Origin: Fulvivirga sediminis
GTDB lineage: Bacteria; Bacteroidota; Bacteroidia; Cytophagales; Cyclobacteriaceae
DNA length: 64,000 bases
Direction: 5' to 3'
NCBI RefSeq assembly: GCF_016757215.1
Contig: NZ_JAESIY010000007.1
Span: forward strand, 310,001 to 374,000
Below the pieces are notes generated by a model that saw only the letters and a program-made list of their open reading frames with translations, searched no databases and was not told the DNA's origin. Position numbers and translations under genes: made by a program. Below, piece by piece: positions 48,088 to 55,685 of this stretch (its first letter is position 1; each line of letters opens with the position of its first letter).

Positions 48088-48781
48088 AGATGAACTTTTG
48101 ATAGCTGAAGATTTAAAAATGAAGCTGGAAGATCATCAGTTTATAGTGCTCGACACTGTAGATTCTGGAGAGCAAGCACTACTTGTACTACAAAATGAAG
48201 AACCTGATTTAATTTTAATGGATATTCATTTAGCAGGTGATCTAGATGGTATTGAAACCGCTGATATCATTCAAAATAAATATCAAATCCCTGTAATTTA
48301 CCTCTCAGACCATACTGATCAGGAAACTGTAGATAGAGCAAAAACCACCAGACCCGTTAGTTACCTCTCTAAACCTTTTAAAGAGGGGGATCTGCTGCGC
48401 ACTTTAGAATTGGCATTTTATAATGCCACCCATAAAAATTCAAATAGTCAATCCAGACTTACTGATCGTATTCTCGTTCGCACTGATAATCAATCGGCAG
48501 TTATGATCAACTATAATGACATCTTATACTTAGAAGCTAACCGAGCATATAGTTATATCATTACTGAGAACAAAAAATATATCCTTTCCAACAGCTTAAA
48601 AACCGTTTTCGATCAATTTGAAAGCGATGATTTTGTCAAAGTTTCGCGCAGTTATGTCATAAATATTAATCAAATAACAGGCATAAATGGCAACATGATC
48701 AATTTGGGTACACAACACAGCGTACAAATGAGCAGCCAATACAGAGAAATGGTAATTAACCGTATTAATGTAGTTAAATAA
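48059..48781 (+). CDS. LytTR-family response regulator
   Basis: The 240-residue protein has an N-terminal receiver (ILIVEDELLIAEDL acid pocket, phospho-acceptor Asp55 in LILMDIHLAGD, Lys in YLSKPFK) and a C-terminal LytTR DNA-binding domain (INYNDILYLEANRAYSYI, FVKVSRSYVININQI). LytTR domains bind two short direct repeats about 21-22 bp apart. Seven such repeats lie in the following 10 kb, so this is the probable master regulator of the island. Its start lies within the kinase gene, giving a co-translated pair. Confidence 0.93.
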   Translation: MERIKILIVEDELLIAEDLKMKLEDHQFIVLDTVDSGEQALLVLQNEEPDLILMDIHLAGDLDGIETADIIQNKYQIPVIYLSDHTDQETVDRAKTTRPVSYLSKPFKEGDLLRTLELAFYNATHKNSNSQSRLTDRILVRTDNQSAVMINYNDILYLEANRAYSYIITENKKYILSNSLKTVFDQFESDDFVKVSRSYVININQITGINGNMINLGTQHSVQMSSQYREMVINRINVVK

Positions 48782-48785
48782 ATGG

Positions 48786-48814
48786 TTCGGAAACCAAACA
48801 GGGCCACACGGAAA
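48786..48814 (+). promoter_or_regulatory. GGAAA 21-bp direct repeat, box 1 (TIR gene)
   Basis: TTCGGAAA and CACGGAAA have their GGAAA blocks exactly 21 bp apart (48789 and 48810). The site ends 55 nt before the TIR gene ATG and starts just after the LytTR gene stop. Confidence 0.78.
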
Positions 48815-48869
48815 TAAAAATTGATCAAAAAGAGCCTATAAGCTAACTACGCCTATCAAATAATAGGCT

Positions 48870-50006
48870 ATGACAACAGATACATATGAATATGACGTCT
48901 TCATTTCTTATGCCATCGAAGACAAAATAAGTATTGTCACCGAATTGGTGCATAAACTTAAAGAATCAGGCATTCGTGTTTGGTATGCAGGGCATCAACT
49001 GTCTATGGGCCATGGTGTTAATGAAACTATAAAAGATGGACTGAGCAAATCCCGGCATGCGGTACTCATACTAAGTCATAATTATTTCTCCAAATCTTGG
49101 CCAAGAAGAGAATATAATGTCCTCTGGTCAAAGGAAAACCAAGTGAGGAAACTGCTTCCCATTTGGCATGGTGTATCTGAAGATGAAGTCAAAGAATTTG
49201 ATGCTACCCTAGCTAATAATTACGGCATACCCAGCAGCGAAGGGGTAGATCATGTAGTGAGAATAATAGTTAAAACCATTAATGACGCCAAAGGCACTTC
49301 TCCCAGTACGTTTAGTATTGCTCAGAAAAACATTCAGCAAAGAAGTCTTACTATCAGCATTCCCTTAGTACTCATGACATTAGCCTCGTTTATTTATTAT
49401 CACCTCAATATTGACCTGCCACCTGAAGATGTAATAGCATCAACCATTGAAAAACGGATTAAATTACAGGAAGCAAAAATCAATAATGACCACCAAACTA
49501 CTATAAATACCAAAAAAGGAAAAACGGCTCAGATATCTGACATCACTTATTACTACGAATACTACATGAGTTTAAAAGCACAGTATCGTAATGAATATTA
49601 CTTTACTACCGGATACCATAATTTCAATTACAAAAAATATGTAGAGCCTGCCTTAGAGCTAAATTTAGAAGCCTTGGCTCCCTATGATAAATATGGTTTC
49701 TCCACTGCAGATATGTTTATAATTAACAATAATTTGAAACTTCCTGCCATAGACCTGGAATACAGATTTATTAATAAAACTCCAATAGAATACACCATAG
49801 TGAGCCACTATCAAAGAGATGAGCATACTTATACCGTTAATGTAGACTATGATCATCACATCAGATACCTTTCAGTGCACCTCTCCTACTCAAAGTATAC
49901 TAATTGGATAAAGAAAAGACAGACCAGCTTGTCTGGTATGGAGCGACATGAAACCTATGTATTTAAGAAGGAAAACGGACAATGGGTTTTCTCCGGTGTA
50001 GATTAA
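48870..50006 (+). CDS. TIR-domain membrane protein
   Basis: Residues ~8-140 form a TIR domain: YDVFISYAIEDK (box 1), GIRVWYAGHQLSMGHGVN (box 2), HAVLILSHNYFSKSWPRREY with Glu81 at the position of the NAD-hydrolase glutamate of enzymatic TIRs, and LLPIWHGVSEDEV. One TM helix follows (~159-178), then a ~195-residue C-terminal domain with no family I recognise (YYYEYYMSLKAQYRNEYYF). TIR proteins in bacteria often act in NAD-depleting defence or signalling; membrane anchoring through an unknown domain is unusual. It is preceded by box 1. Confidence 0.85.
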   Translation: MTTDTYEYDVFISYAIEDKISIVTELVHKLKESGIRVWYAGHQLSMGHGVNETIKDGLSKSRHAVLILSHNYFSKSWPRREYNVLWSKENQVRKLLPIWHGVSEDEVKEFDATLANNYGIPSSEGVDHVVRIIVKTINDAKGTSPSTFSIAQKNIQQRSLTISIPLVLMTLASFIYYHLNIDLPPEDVIASTIEKRIKLQEAKINNDHQTTINTKKGKTAQISDITYYYEYYMSLKAQYRNEYYFTTGYHNFNYKKYVEPALELNLEALAPYDKYGFSTADMFIINNNLKLPAIDLEYRFINKTPIEYTIVSHYQRDEHTYTVNVDYDHHIRYLSVHLSYSKYTNWIKKRQTSLSGMERHETYVFKKENGQWVFSGVD

Positions 50007-50016
50007 AAACGACGCA

Positions 50017-50045
50017 TTGGGAAACTAATCATCCTCGTTGGGAAA
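50017..50045 (+). promoter_or_regulatory. GGAAA 21-bp direct repeat, box 2
   Basis: Two identical TTGGGAAA blocks with GGAAA at 50020 and 50041 (21 bp apart). It ends 52 nt before the ATG at 50098. Confidence 0.8.
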
Positions 50046-50097
50046 AATAAATTCTGCGCAATAGATCCAAGCCTTAGGTTTACAATAAACATTAAGA

Positions 50098-50364
50098 ATG
50101 AATATGGATGATATTCTGATGGATTGGCTCGACTATAATCAAAAGAAAGAAAAGGACTATATGTATTTTTCATGCTCTACTCCCTGGGAAGTAAACTACC
50201 TGATTAGTAAAATACAAGCGGTAGACTCCACTATTAGAAGGGAAAAAATAATCCGAGCTATTCAGGATTGCTGCAAGTCCATACCCTCCCCAAAAGCAAG
50301 AGAACTATTTGTAAAATGTGTATTAACTCAACTGAACTTGAACGATGGAATTATGGAATTTTGA
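50098..50364 (+). CDS. Hypothetical protein (88 residues)
   Basis: A helical protein: DDILMDWLDYNQKKEKDYMY, SCSTPWEVNYLISKIQAVD, CCKSIPSPKARELFVKCVL. No family is recognised. It carries a GGAAA box 52 nt upstream and overlaps the PH-like gene by 20 bp, so they form a two-gene unit. An ATG two codons downstream (50104) is also possible. Confidence 0.6.
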   Translation: MNMDDILMDWLDYNQKKEKDYMYFSCSTPWEVNYLISKIQAVDSTIRREKIIRAIQDCCKSIPSPKARELFVKCVLTQLNLNDGIMEF

Positions 50365-50761
50365 AAATATAGTAACCAGATCAGAATCTAGTAATCTGAT
50401 TCTGACTACGCACAGAATCCGATATCAATATAGAAAAAAAATCACTTCTCTCATGCTTGATCAAATCAGCGGAATTGAAGTGGGATACGAAAGCAAACCT
50501 GTCTACTTACTGATAGCTATTTTATGTGGTGGTGCAGGAGGAATTGCCGCCATGGGGCAATATGCCGATGCAAGCATTCCATTATTTTTTGTAGCGCTGC
50601 TAACTCTTGTTATTTACCTTAATTCAAGAAAGCATAGCATAACAGTGAGCTCTGCCAGTACTAAAATCATATTTTTCACTTCAGGCATTAATCAAGAAGG
50701 AATCAGGCATATTGTTAATCAGATAGAACATACAAGAGCCAAACTCATTAAGGCGCTATAA
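50345..50761 (+). CDS. Membrane protein with split PH-like domain
   Basis: The 138-residue protein begins with a strand pattern of bacterial PH-type domains (ESSNLILTTHRIRYQYRKKITSLMLDQISGIEV). Two TM helices follow (LLIAILCGGAGGIAAMG and ASIPLFFVALLTLVIYL), then a second strand/helix segment (SITVSSASTKIIFFTSGINQ). This 'beta-TM-TM-beta' layout is common in Bacteroidota membrane proteins of unknown role. It is co-transcribed with the preceding gene. Confidence 0.65.
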   Translation: MELWNFENIVTRSESSNLILTTHRIRYQYRKKITSLMLDQISGIEVGYESKPVYLLIAILCGGAGGIAAMGQYADASIPLFFVALLTLVIYLNSRKHSITVSSASTKIIFFTSGINQEGIRHIVNQIEHTRAKLIKAL

Positions 50762-50864
50762 TCCTTAACTTAAGCATCACAATTTTAAGTATTAGTTGCA
50801 AAAACGTATTTTCCAACAAGTAATTCTGTGCAATCATAACTCAATGTATGTTCATTTTTACTTG

Positions 50865-50893
50865 TTCGGAAAGTACAATAAGTGATTGGGAAA
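50865..50893 (+). promoter_or_regulatory. GGAAA 21-bp direct repeat, box 3
   Basis: TTCGGAAA and TTGGGAAA, GGAAA blocks at 50868 and 50889 (21 bp apart). It ends 66 nt before the ATG at 50960. Confidence 0.8.
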
Positions 50894-50959
50894 TAAAATT
50901 AGTCAGTATTCAATATTTCATCCTATTTACCTGAATAAGCAATCATAAATTGAAATACT

Positions 50960-51169
50960 ATGAAAAATTATTGGGTAAATAAACACACAGACACCAATCC
51001 TCACAATGATTATGAAGTGCACACAGAAAGTTGCAAGTACTTACCTAAATCTCACAAAACATTTTTAGGGCGCTTTTCCAATTGTCAATCGGCCATTGAA
51101 AAAGCCTTAAAAGAATACTCCAAGGTTGATGGTTGTAAAACCTGTTGTCCTGATTGCCACAAATACTAA
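50960..51169 (+). CDS. Small Cys/His-rich conserved protein (69 residues)
   Basis: The protein reads like a small widespread family with an N-terminal YWVNKHTDTN, an EVHTESCKYLP element and a C-terminal GCKTCCPDCHKY. The four C-terminal Cys plus His suggest a zinc- or metal-binding knuckle. It has no signal peptide, so it is probably cytosolic. It is preceded by box 3. Its function is unknown. Confidence 0.7.
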   Translation: MKNYWVNKHTDTNPHNDYEVHTESCKYLPKSHKTFLGRFSNCQSAIEKALKEYSKVDGCKTCCPDCHKY

Positions 51170-51205
51170 AGAGAATTTTTCTTCTCCTTTTAACTTAAAA
51201 ATAAG

Positions 51206-51847
51206 ATGATGAGATTTCGAATATTACTTCTAGCTCTGGTACTGAATTATCACCTAGGCTTCAGTCAGGATAGTACTACATTAATTCTAGTAGCCAATAA
51301 AAACGGCTCTAACTCCACCAAAGTCTTTTCATATCCGTATGATAACATACTGTTTTCAAAAGATGATTTTCAGGACCTCAATCAAAAAATCAATATTAAT
51401 AAAAAAGGGATATACGGAATAAGCTTCGCAACCAGTCACTCATTTAAAAGAAATAGGAAAATGAAAGTGACGCGTGTACAGAGCTCTAAGAAAAGTGTTC
51501 AGCTCAATACTAAAGTAGTCTCAAAAGAATACTATAATGCTGTTACGGGGCAATCACCACAGGCTTTCTAAATCAACAGTGAATCAAATGCCGCTTTCAA
51601 AAATGGGAAATCAAAAGTTTTTATACCCTTTACTATACCAGAGAACGAAGTAAAGTGGTACTATACTTTCAGTGCTACAAGAGATAAAGATAAAATTAAG
51701 CAGAGGCTGGAAAACTTCAATTTACTTCTCGAAATCACTAAATACTTAAATTATGCACAAGGCCTATCTTTCGCCCTAAACATGATTAATCAACCACCCG
51801 AATCTGATTATTGTGGGATCAACACCCAATCTTCAGGACAGTATTAA
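51206..51847 (+). pseudogene. Secreted protein interrupted by an in-frame stop
   Basis: The first part (51206-51571, 121 codons) has a signal peptide (FRILLLALVLNYHLGFSQ) and breaks off at a TAA after GQSPQAF. The same frame then stays open for 91 more codons without interruption, reading INSESNAAFKNGKSKVFIP, KWYYTFSATRDKDKIK and YAQGLSFALNMINQ before a TAA at 51845. The downstream part looks like authentic protein sequence, so one ~213-residue gene has probably gained a nonsense mutation. Readthrough or a sequencing error could also explain it. Confidence 0.65.
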
Positions 51848-51924
51848 GCTGTAATTAAGTTCTACAATCATAAGGGTTTTCCATATTTCAACACATGAAA
51901 TTTACTTAAAGATTTCTGCTATAG

Positions 51925-52134
51925 TGTTGGAATGTGGTAAACCCGCCTTCTTCATGCTATCCCGTTGGCTCAAGAGTCAATTATAAATCAGGAACAGTAG
52001 AGGTGAAAGAATTCATTAATACTACCATGTATCTAGCCATAAATAACCCAGACTTTAACCATGGCATAAATGTGAGTATAGAGATAGTGGCTATTGTAAA
52101 AGAAACTCAATTAGTGATGGCCGAAAACCAATAG
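51925..52134 (+). pseudogene. Beta-rich C-terminal fragment, probably a gene remnant
   Basis: The frame is open from 51925 (CWNVVNPPSSCYPVGSRV) and could start at a GTG at 51934, giving 66 residues: GTVEVKEFINTTMYLAINNP, NHGINVSIEIVAIVKETQ. The end resembles the last strands of a secreted beta-sandwich, not a whole protein. It lies 77 nt past the interrupted gene, in a different frame, and may be its detached 3' end. It could alternatively be a small real gene. Confidence 0.45.
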
Positions 52135-52140
52135 GCCTCA

Positions 52141-52169
52141 TTGGGAAACCCAATCTGGCCAAAGGGAAA
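52141..52169 (+). promoter_or_regulatory. GGAAA 21-bp direct repeat, box 4
   Basis: TTGGGAAA and AAGGGAAA, GGAAA blocks at 52144 and 52165 (21 bp apart). It ends 49 nt before the Excalibur-like lipoprotein ATG at 52219. Confidence 0.78.
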
Positions 52170-52218
52170 TGTGATTATAGATTAAGACATCATTCTTATT
52201 ACTTGTCATAAAAAAAGA

Positions 52219-52545
52219 ATGAAAAAAGTAATCGCACTTCACTTAATAACCCTGCTTGCCATATTAGGCAGCTGCAGCACAGAAACAAGTCCCATTTGCC
52301 CTTATAGCAATTGTGACAATTACACCACCCAAGAACAAGCACAAGCCGCATTTGATGCTAACCCTGAATGTCTCAAAAACCTTGATGCAGATAATGACCG
52401 TAAGGCATGCGAACATCTACGCTCAGAAGGTGGCTCTACCAGCTGCCCTGATACTGCTAACTGTGGCTGCTCAGGAAAAACCAAGAGCGAATGTGGCGGA
52501 CCATGCTGTCAATGGATAGTGGGTACTGGCTGTAAGTGCAATTGA
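52219..52545 (+). CDS. Excalibur-like Cys-rich lipoprotein
   Basis: A lipoprotein signal (TLLAILGSC) is followed by NCDNYTTQEQAQAAFDANPE and LDADNDRKACEHL, which fit the Excalibur calcium-binding motif (DxDxDxxxCE), then a Cys-rich tail (CPDTANCGCSGKT, ECGGPCCQW, GCKCN). The 14 or so cysteines suggest a disulfide-locked extracellular domain. It is the first gene after box 4 and probably shares a transcript with the SH3/DUF3761 gene 36 nt downstream. Confidence 0.78.
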   Translation: MKKVIALHLITLLAILGSCSTETSPICPYSNCDNYTTQEQAQAAFDANPECLKNLDADNDRKACEHLRSEGGSTSCPDTANCGCSGKTKSECGGPCCQWIVGTGCKCN

Positions 52546-52581
52546 ACTAATCCTATTTCAAACTATAACCTAATTTAATCA

Positions 52582-52998
52582 ATGAAAACAACCATTAAAT
52601 TATTTGCCTTGTCTATTTTTATGATTCTTGCCGAATCATTGTCTGCCCAAAGTTACTATGTAAACACTAAAACACTCAATTTAAGAAGTGATGAAGGTTT
52701 GCAATCAGAAATTATTGGGGAGCTCTCTTATTGTGATAACGTTACCCTTGTGGCTGATAGCCTCACAACAGATTGGGTGAAAATTGAGTTTCGAGGTAGC
52801 ACTGTCTATGTTTCCCGCGAATACATTAACGAAGGCACTTGTCATAAAAATCTATATACTTATCGAGTAGGAGCAGTTTGCAGAGATGGAAGCTCCAGCA
52901 GTGCTACAGGCCGTGGTGCCTGCTCTCATCATGGAGGTGTATCTCGCTGGAAAACACAGGAAAAAACAGATTATATGATATCCAATAATCAAGAATAA
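52582..52998 (+). CDS. Secreted SH3b + DUF3761 protein
   Basis: A signal peptide (about residues 1-23, ending SLSAQ) precedes a bacterial SH3 domain (YYVNTKTLNLRSDEG, DWVKIEFRGSTVYVSREYI) and a short DUF3761 domain with its signature CRDGSSSSATGRGACSHHGG. Bacterial SH3b domains often bind peptidoglycan. It is likely periplasmic and encoded with the Excalibur lipoprotein. Confidence 0.85.
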   Translation: MKTTIKLFALSIFMILAESLSAQSYYVNTKTLNLRSDEGLQSEIIGELSYCDNVTLVADSLTTDWVKIEFRGSTVYVSREYINEGTCHKNLYTYRVGAVCRDGSSSSATGRGACSHHGGVSRWKTQEKTDYMISNNQE

Positions 52999-53010
52999 AA
53001 TTTAGCTGTA

Positions 53011-53040
53011 CTTCACCTTAAGATTACACTTAAGGTGAAG
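53011..53040. terminator. Hairpin between convergent genes
   Basis: A perfect 12-bp stem (CTTCACCTTAAG with CTTAAGGTGAAG) and 6-nt loop lies between the SH3/DUF3761 gene (+) and the DnaJ-SH3 gene (-), overlapping the latter's last codons. T-runs are weak on both sides. Confidence 0.55.
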
Positions 53041-53683
53041 CTGTTTCCTTTTCTCTTTCATCAGTTTCTATAAGCTCGCCCCATACCCACCCTTTATAAC
53101 TCTTATATTTAATCCTTTTCCAGTGACCTTGTTGGCCTAACACAAAGTCTTCAGGGCCTTGATCATCAATAATAAACACCTTTTTATTATTAGGTATTGT
53201 TACTAATATCTGGGCATTAGACGCTGGACTTTCTCTTACATTTACTCCCTTTCTGGCTATTACTACGCCCTGACGATGATTATTGGAGATAATGTCAGAA
53301 GAAATAAATAACAGAAACGCCATCAAAATATTAGCACAGAGAAATCCCCTTTTTATATATCTCCATCTGCGTACGGGCTTCCAAACGTCCCTTTTTTTTC
53401 GTTTACCCTTTGGCACCGGATATTTGGGTGAATCTGGTGCATTCTTTGAAAAGTTTAACCTCTTTGCGGATTGCTGCTTGAGGTTTTCATCATAAATGGC
53501 CCTCTTGGTAAGATCTCCTAAAGTAGTATAAGCCTCATGCACTTGTTTGAACATACTGGCATAAAAGGAGTCGTTATAATTTTTATCAGGATGAAATTTT
53601 AATGACAACTTTCGATAGGCATTTTTTATTTCTTCCTGACTAGCGGAAGTATCTAATCCCAGAATGTCATAGTAATTTTTCAT
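53030..53683 (-). CDS. J-domain protein with membrane helix and SH3 domain
   Basis: Residues 1-70 are a J domain with HPD (YYDILGLDTSASQEEI, LSLKFHPDKNYND). A basic linker and a TM helix (~118-135, FLCANILMAFLLFISSDII) follow, then a bacterial SH3 domain (ARKGVNVRESPASNAQILVT ... GQQGHWKRIKYKSYKGWVWG). The J domain would face the cytosol and the SH3 domain the periplasm. It begins 1 nt after the zinc-ribbon gene stop. A link between cytosolic Hsp70 and the cell wall is an inference. Confidence 0.85.
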   Translation of the reverse strand: MKNYYDILGLDTSASQEEIKNAYRKLSLKFHPDKNYNDSFYASMFKQVHEAYTTLGDLTKRAIYDENLKQQSAKRLNFSKNAPDSPKYPVPKGKRKKRDVWKPVRRWRYIKRGFLCANILMAFLLFISSDIISNNHRQGVVIARKGVNVRESPASNAQILVTIPNNKKVFIIDDQGPEDFVLGQQGHWKRIKYKSYKGWVWGELIETDEREKETASP

Positions 53684-53684
53684 T

Positions 53685-53924
53685 TTATCTCAGTAAGAAA
53701 AACAATTGAATAAAGGCTATTATAAAATATAACCGTACTCTTCGCTTTAATGATTTTAGATCTTCATGTGCGGCACATTCTTCACACACTGTTCTTAAGC
53801 CATAGTATGCCCTTGAAGAGGCACCTCCCGATCGTCTTCCATACCACCCACCCACAGAATATCCTGTATTAACGGTTCTTCTGTAATTGGCTCCACTGTT
53901 GCCACATTGATAACAATTTGCCAT
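53685..53924 (-). CDS. Small zinc-ribbon membrane protein
   Basis: The 79-residue protein has CYQCGNSG at the N-terminus and VCEECAAHEDL later (two CxxC pairs, a likely zinc site), a Gly/Tyr/Arg-rich middle (GYSVGGWYGRRSGGASSR) and a C-terminal TM helix (YFIIAFIQLFFLL). It is translationally linked to the DnaJ-SH3 gene. No family is named. Confidence 0.7.
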   Translation of the reverse strand: MANCYQCGNSGANYRRTVNTGYSVGGWYGRRSGGASSRAYYGLRTVCEECAAHEDLKSLKRRVRLYFIIAFIQLFFLLR

Positions 53925-53983
53925 ACATCTAATTATATAATATTTTATAAATAATGCAAAAAATTAGATACCTTAATATTTAA

Positions 53984-54136
53984 TTATATCTTGCCCAGTA
54001 TAAACTCTAAAGACTCTGCCTCTCCCTCCACTAATGGCAGTAGTTGTAACATATTCTCTTCATAAAGAAAAAGCTTACTATTTCTAACATCTAACACAGC
54101 TAAAGAATAATCTGATTCAGGAATAGTAATTCTCAT
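53984..54136 (-). CDS. Small hypothetical protein (50 residues)
   Basis: This minus-strand frame, 27 nt past the 54164 gene stop, encodes RITIPESDYSLAVLDVRNSK, LFLYEENMLQLLPLVEG and EFILGKI. Alternating strands and helix give a plausible small fold. It is probably cotranscribed with the upstream gene from box 5. No family is recognised and it could still be a fortuitous frame. Confidence 0.5.
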   Translation of the reverse strand: MRITIPESDYSLAVLDVRNSKLFLYEENMLQLLPLVEGEAESLEFILGKI

Positions 54137-54163
54137 CAATGCCAAAATACAGGATATCTTATC

Positions 54164-54574
54164 CTAGGAAGGTTTAGCAGATTTTAAGTATAACTTAACT
54201 AAATATTTTTCTCCGTTCCACTCTAAACCGACTTCAGGGTTAATAGGTATATTAAGATTCCCGTGGAACCAATTTTCTCTCTCTGGGGGAAACCAAGATA
54301 TCTTTTTATTCCCCATGAATTTTTTATACCCAGCTTCCATCTTCTTATAATTTTCCAATTTAGAGGATGGCAACTCTCCAATTATTTCTGATATGTCGTT
54401 TTTCGGCCTTCTATGTTTGTGAAGTTCTTGAATTGCATCTCTAAAACGTTTATAATAATCCTTAATTGGATCATAAACTTCGGCAATTTGATTTTTTATT
54501 TGTTTTGCACAAGTCATTTTAGGACTACCAGACTTCAACACAAAGTCTATAAAAGAAGTCAATGAAATATCCAT
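54164..54574 (-). CDS. Hypothetical protein (136 residues), box 5-controlled
   Basis: An N-terminal helical region (SLTSFIDFVLKSGSPKMTCA, EVYDPIKDYYKRFRDAIQEL) is followed by a basic linker and a beta-rich tail (PINPEVGLEWNGEKYLVKLY). It is probably cytosolic. No family is recognised. It starts 58 nt past box 5 on the minus strand and may head a four-gene unit with the 50-residue gene, zinc-ribbon and DnaJ-SH3 genes. Confidence 0.6.
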   Translation of the reverse strand: MDISLTSFIDFVLKSGSPKMTCAKQIKNQIAEVYDPIKDYYKRFRDAIQELHKHRRPKNDISEIIGELPSSKLENYKKMEAGYKKFMGNKKISWFPPERENWFHGNLNIPINPEVGLEWNGEKYLVKLYLKSAKPS

Positions 54575-54632
54575 AGTATGATAATTTTGATTTAACCTAA
54601 AACCTCATTATAATCGTTGTATTCAACCTTTA

Positions 54633-54661
54633 TTTCCCTGCACCCTGTTTCCGTTTCCGAA
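54633..54661 (-). promoter_or_regulatory. GGAAA 21-bp direct repeat, box 5
   Basis: On the minus strand TTCGGAAA and CAGGGAAA, with the TTTCC complements at 54633 and 54654 (21 bp apart). It ends 58 nt before the ATG at 54574. Confidence 0.8.
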
Positions 54662-54679
54662 GCCCACAGTTCTCCAGTA

Positions 54680-55681
54680 TTAAATTCCTAAAAAGTCATC
54701 TACTACCTGTTTCATCTCCTTCTGATCTTTGAAAGTAGAATACATATGCAGGTTTTCTGGCTTTACTCCAGACTCAGTAAGCCACTTTTTCCAGAAAAGC
54801 ATTATAACTTCCCTATCTGTAGGTGAGACTGTGGTTACTCCATTAACTATGCTTCTATCATCCATTTCAAGCACCAATAATTCCACTTCACTGAGCAGCT
54901 CATTATCTAATGGAATAAGTCCGTAACCTGATTCCTCAAAAAATTGCTCCATGCTAGGATAATCAGATCGGTTAAACTCCCGCCTGAACCTTGCTATTAA
55001 ACTAGAGCTAAGAAATTTAGTGCGGTTAGGATTTTGTTTATCTACCATGGTCTTATCATTGCCATATCTACCGGCTTCTATGTAGCCATCAGTAAGCAAA
55101 ATGATTTTATTAAGCTTCTTTTTCACATAAATATGAGCCCGATCCATTTTCTCCAAATGAGTAGTATCAATTACAGTATTGTCAAACTCCTTATCCAGAT
55201 AATACCAGAGATCAGCAGGCAGCAACTTACTGCCCTGGTTATATTCATAAACTGCCTGAATAGATAATTTTACTTTATCGAGATCTTTCCTATAAGTTCT
55301 ACCTTCTGTTCTTTCAAACAGATAATCAGATCGGTCTTTCTCCCGGTTTTCAAACCCTGACATATCCAGATCGAACTTAAAATCAATTGAAGGGTTCTTT
55401 ATCCTGTCAATACTATATTGATTAACAGAATAAAATTTAAAACAATCACTGGTATTTCGCTCCATAGAACGTTTAATCAATGGCTTTAAATCATTCAGTA
55501 CATTAAAAATAATAGTGGTATCAGCCACGCTTTTCGGCTTCATCACCCGGTTACTCAAATCAGATAATACCACTACATTATTACCATATAGCATTATTGG
55601 TTTTTCCTTCTCTGTGTCAATAGATGCTGCTGAGCACTGAATAAGAAACGGTACTATGCTTATAATAAATAGCTTTCTCAT
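54680..55681 (-). CDS. vWA-like lipoprotein
   Basis: A lipoprotein signal (IISIVPFLIQC) is followed by a von Willebrand A-like Rossmann fold: strand VVVLSDLSNRV with a MIDAS-like D-x-S-x pattern near residue 41, and a later IILLTDGYIEAG strand. The 333-residue length fits one vWA domain plus insertions. It is encoded 4 nt after the PLD-like gene and is likely its partner at the envelope. The vWA assignment rests on fold-type motifs and is not certain. Confidence 0.68.
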   Translation of the reverse strand: MRKLFIISIVPFLIQCSAASIDTEKEKPIMLYGNNVVVLSDLSNRVMKPKSVADTTIIFNVLNDLKPLIKRSMERNTSDCFKFYSVNQYSIDRIKNPSIDFKFDLDMSGFENREKDRSDYLFERTEGRTYRKDLDKVKLSIQAVYEYNQGSKLLPADLWYYLDKEFDNTVIDTTHLEKMDRAHIYVKKKLNKIILLTDGYIEAGRYGNDKTMVDKQNPNRTKFLSSSLIARFRREFNRSDYPSMEQFFEESGYGLIPLDNELLSEVELLVLEMDDRSIVNGVTTVSPTDREVIMLFWKKWLTESGVKPENLHMYSTFKDQKEMKQVVDDFLGI

Positions 55682-55685
55682 TATT

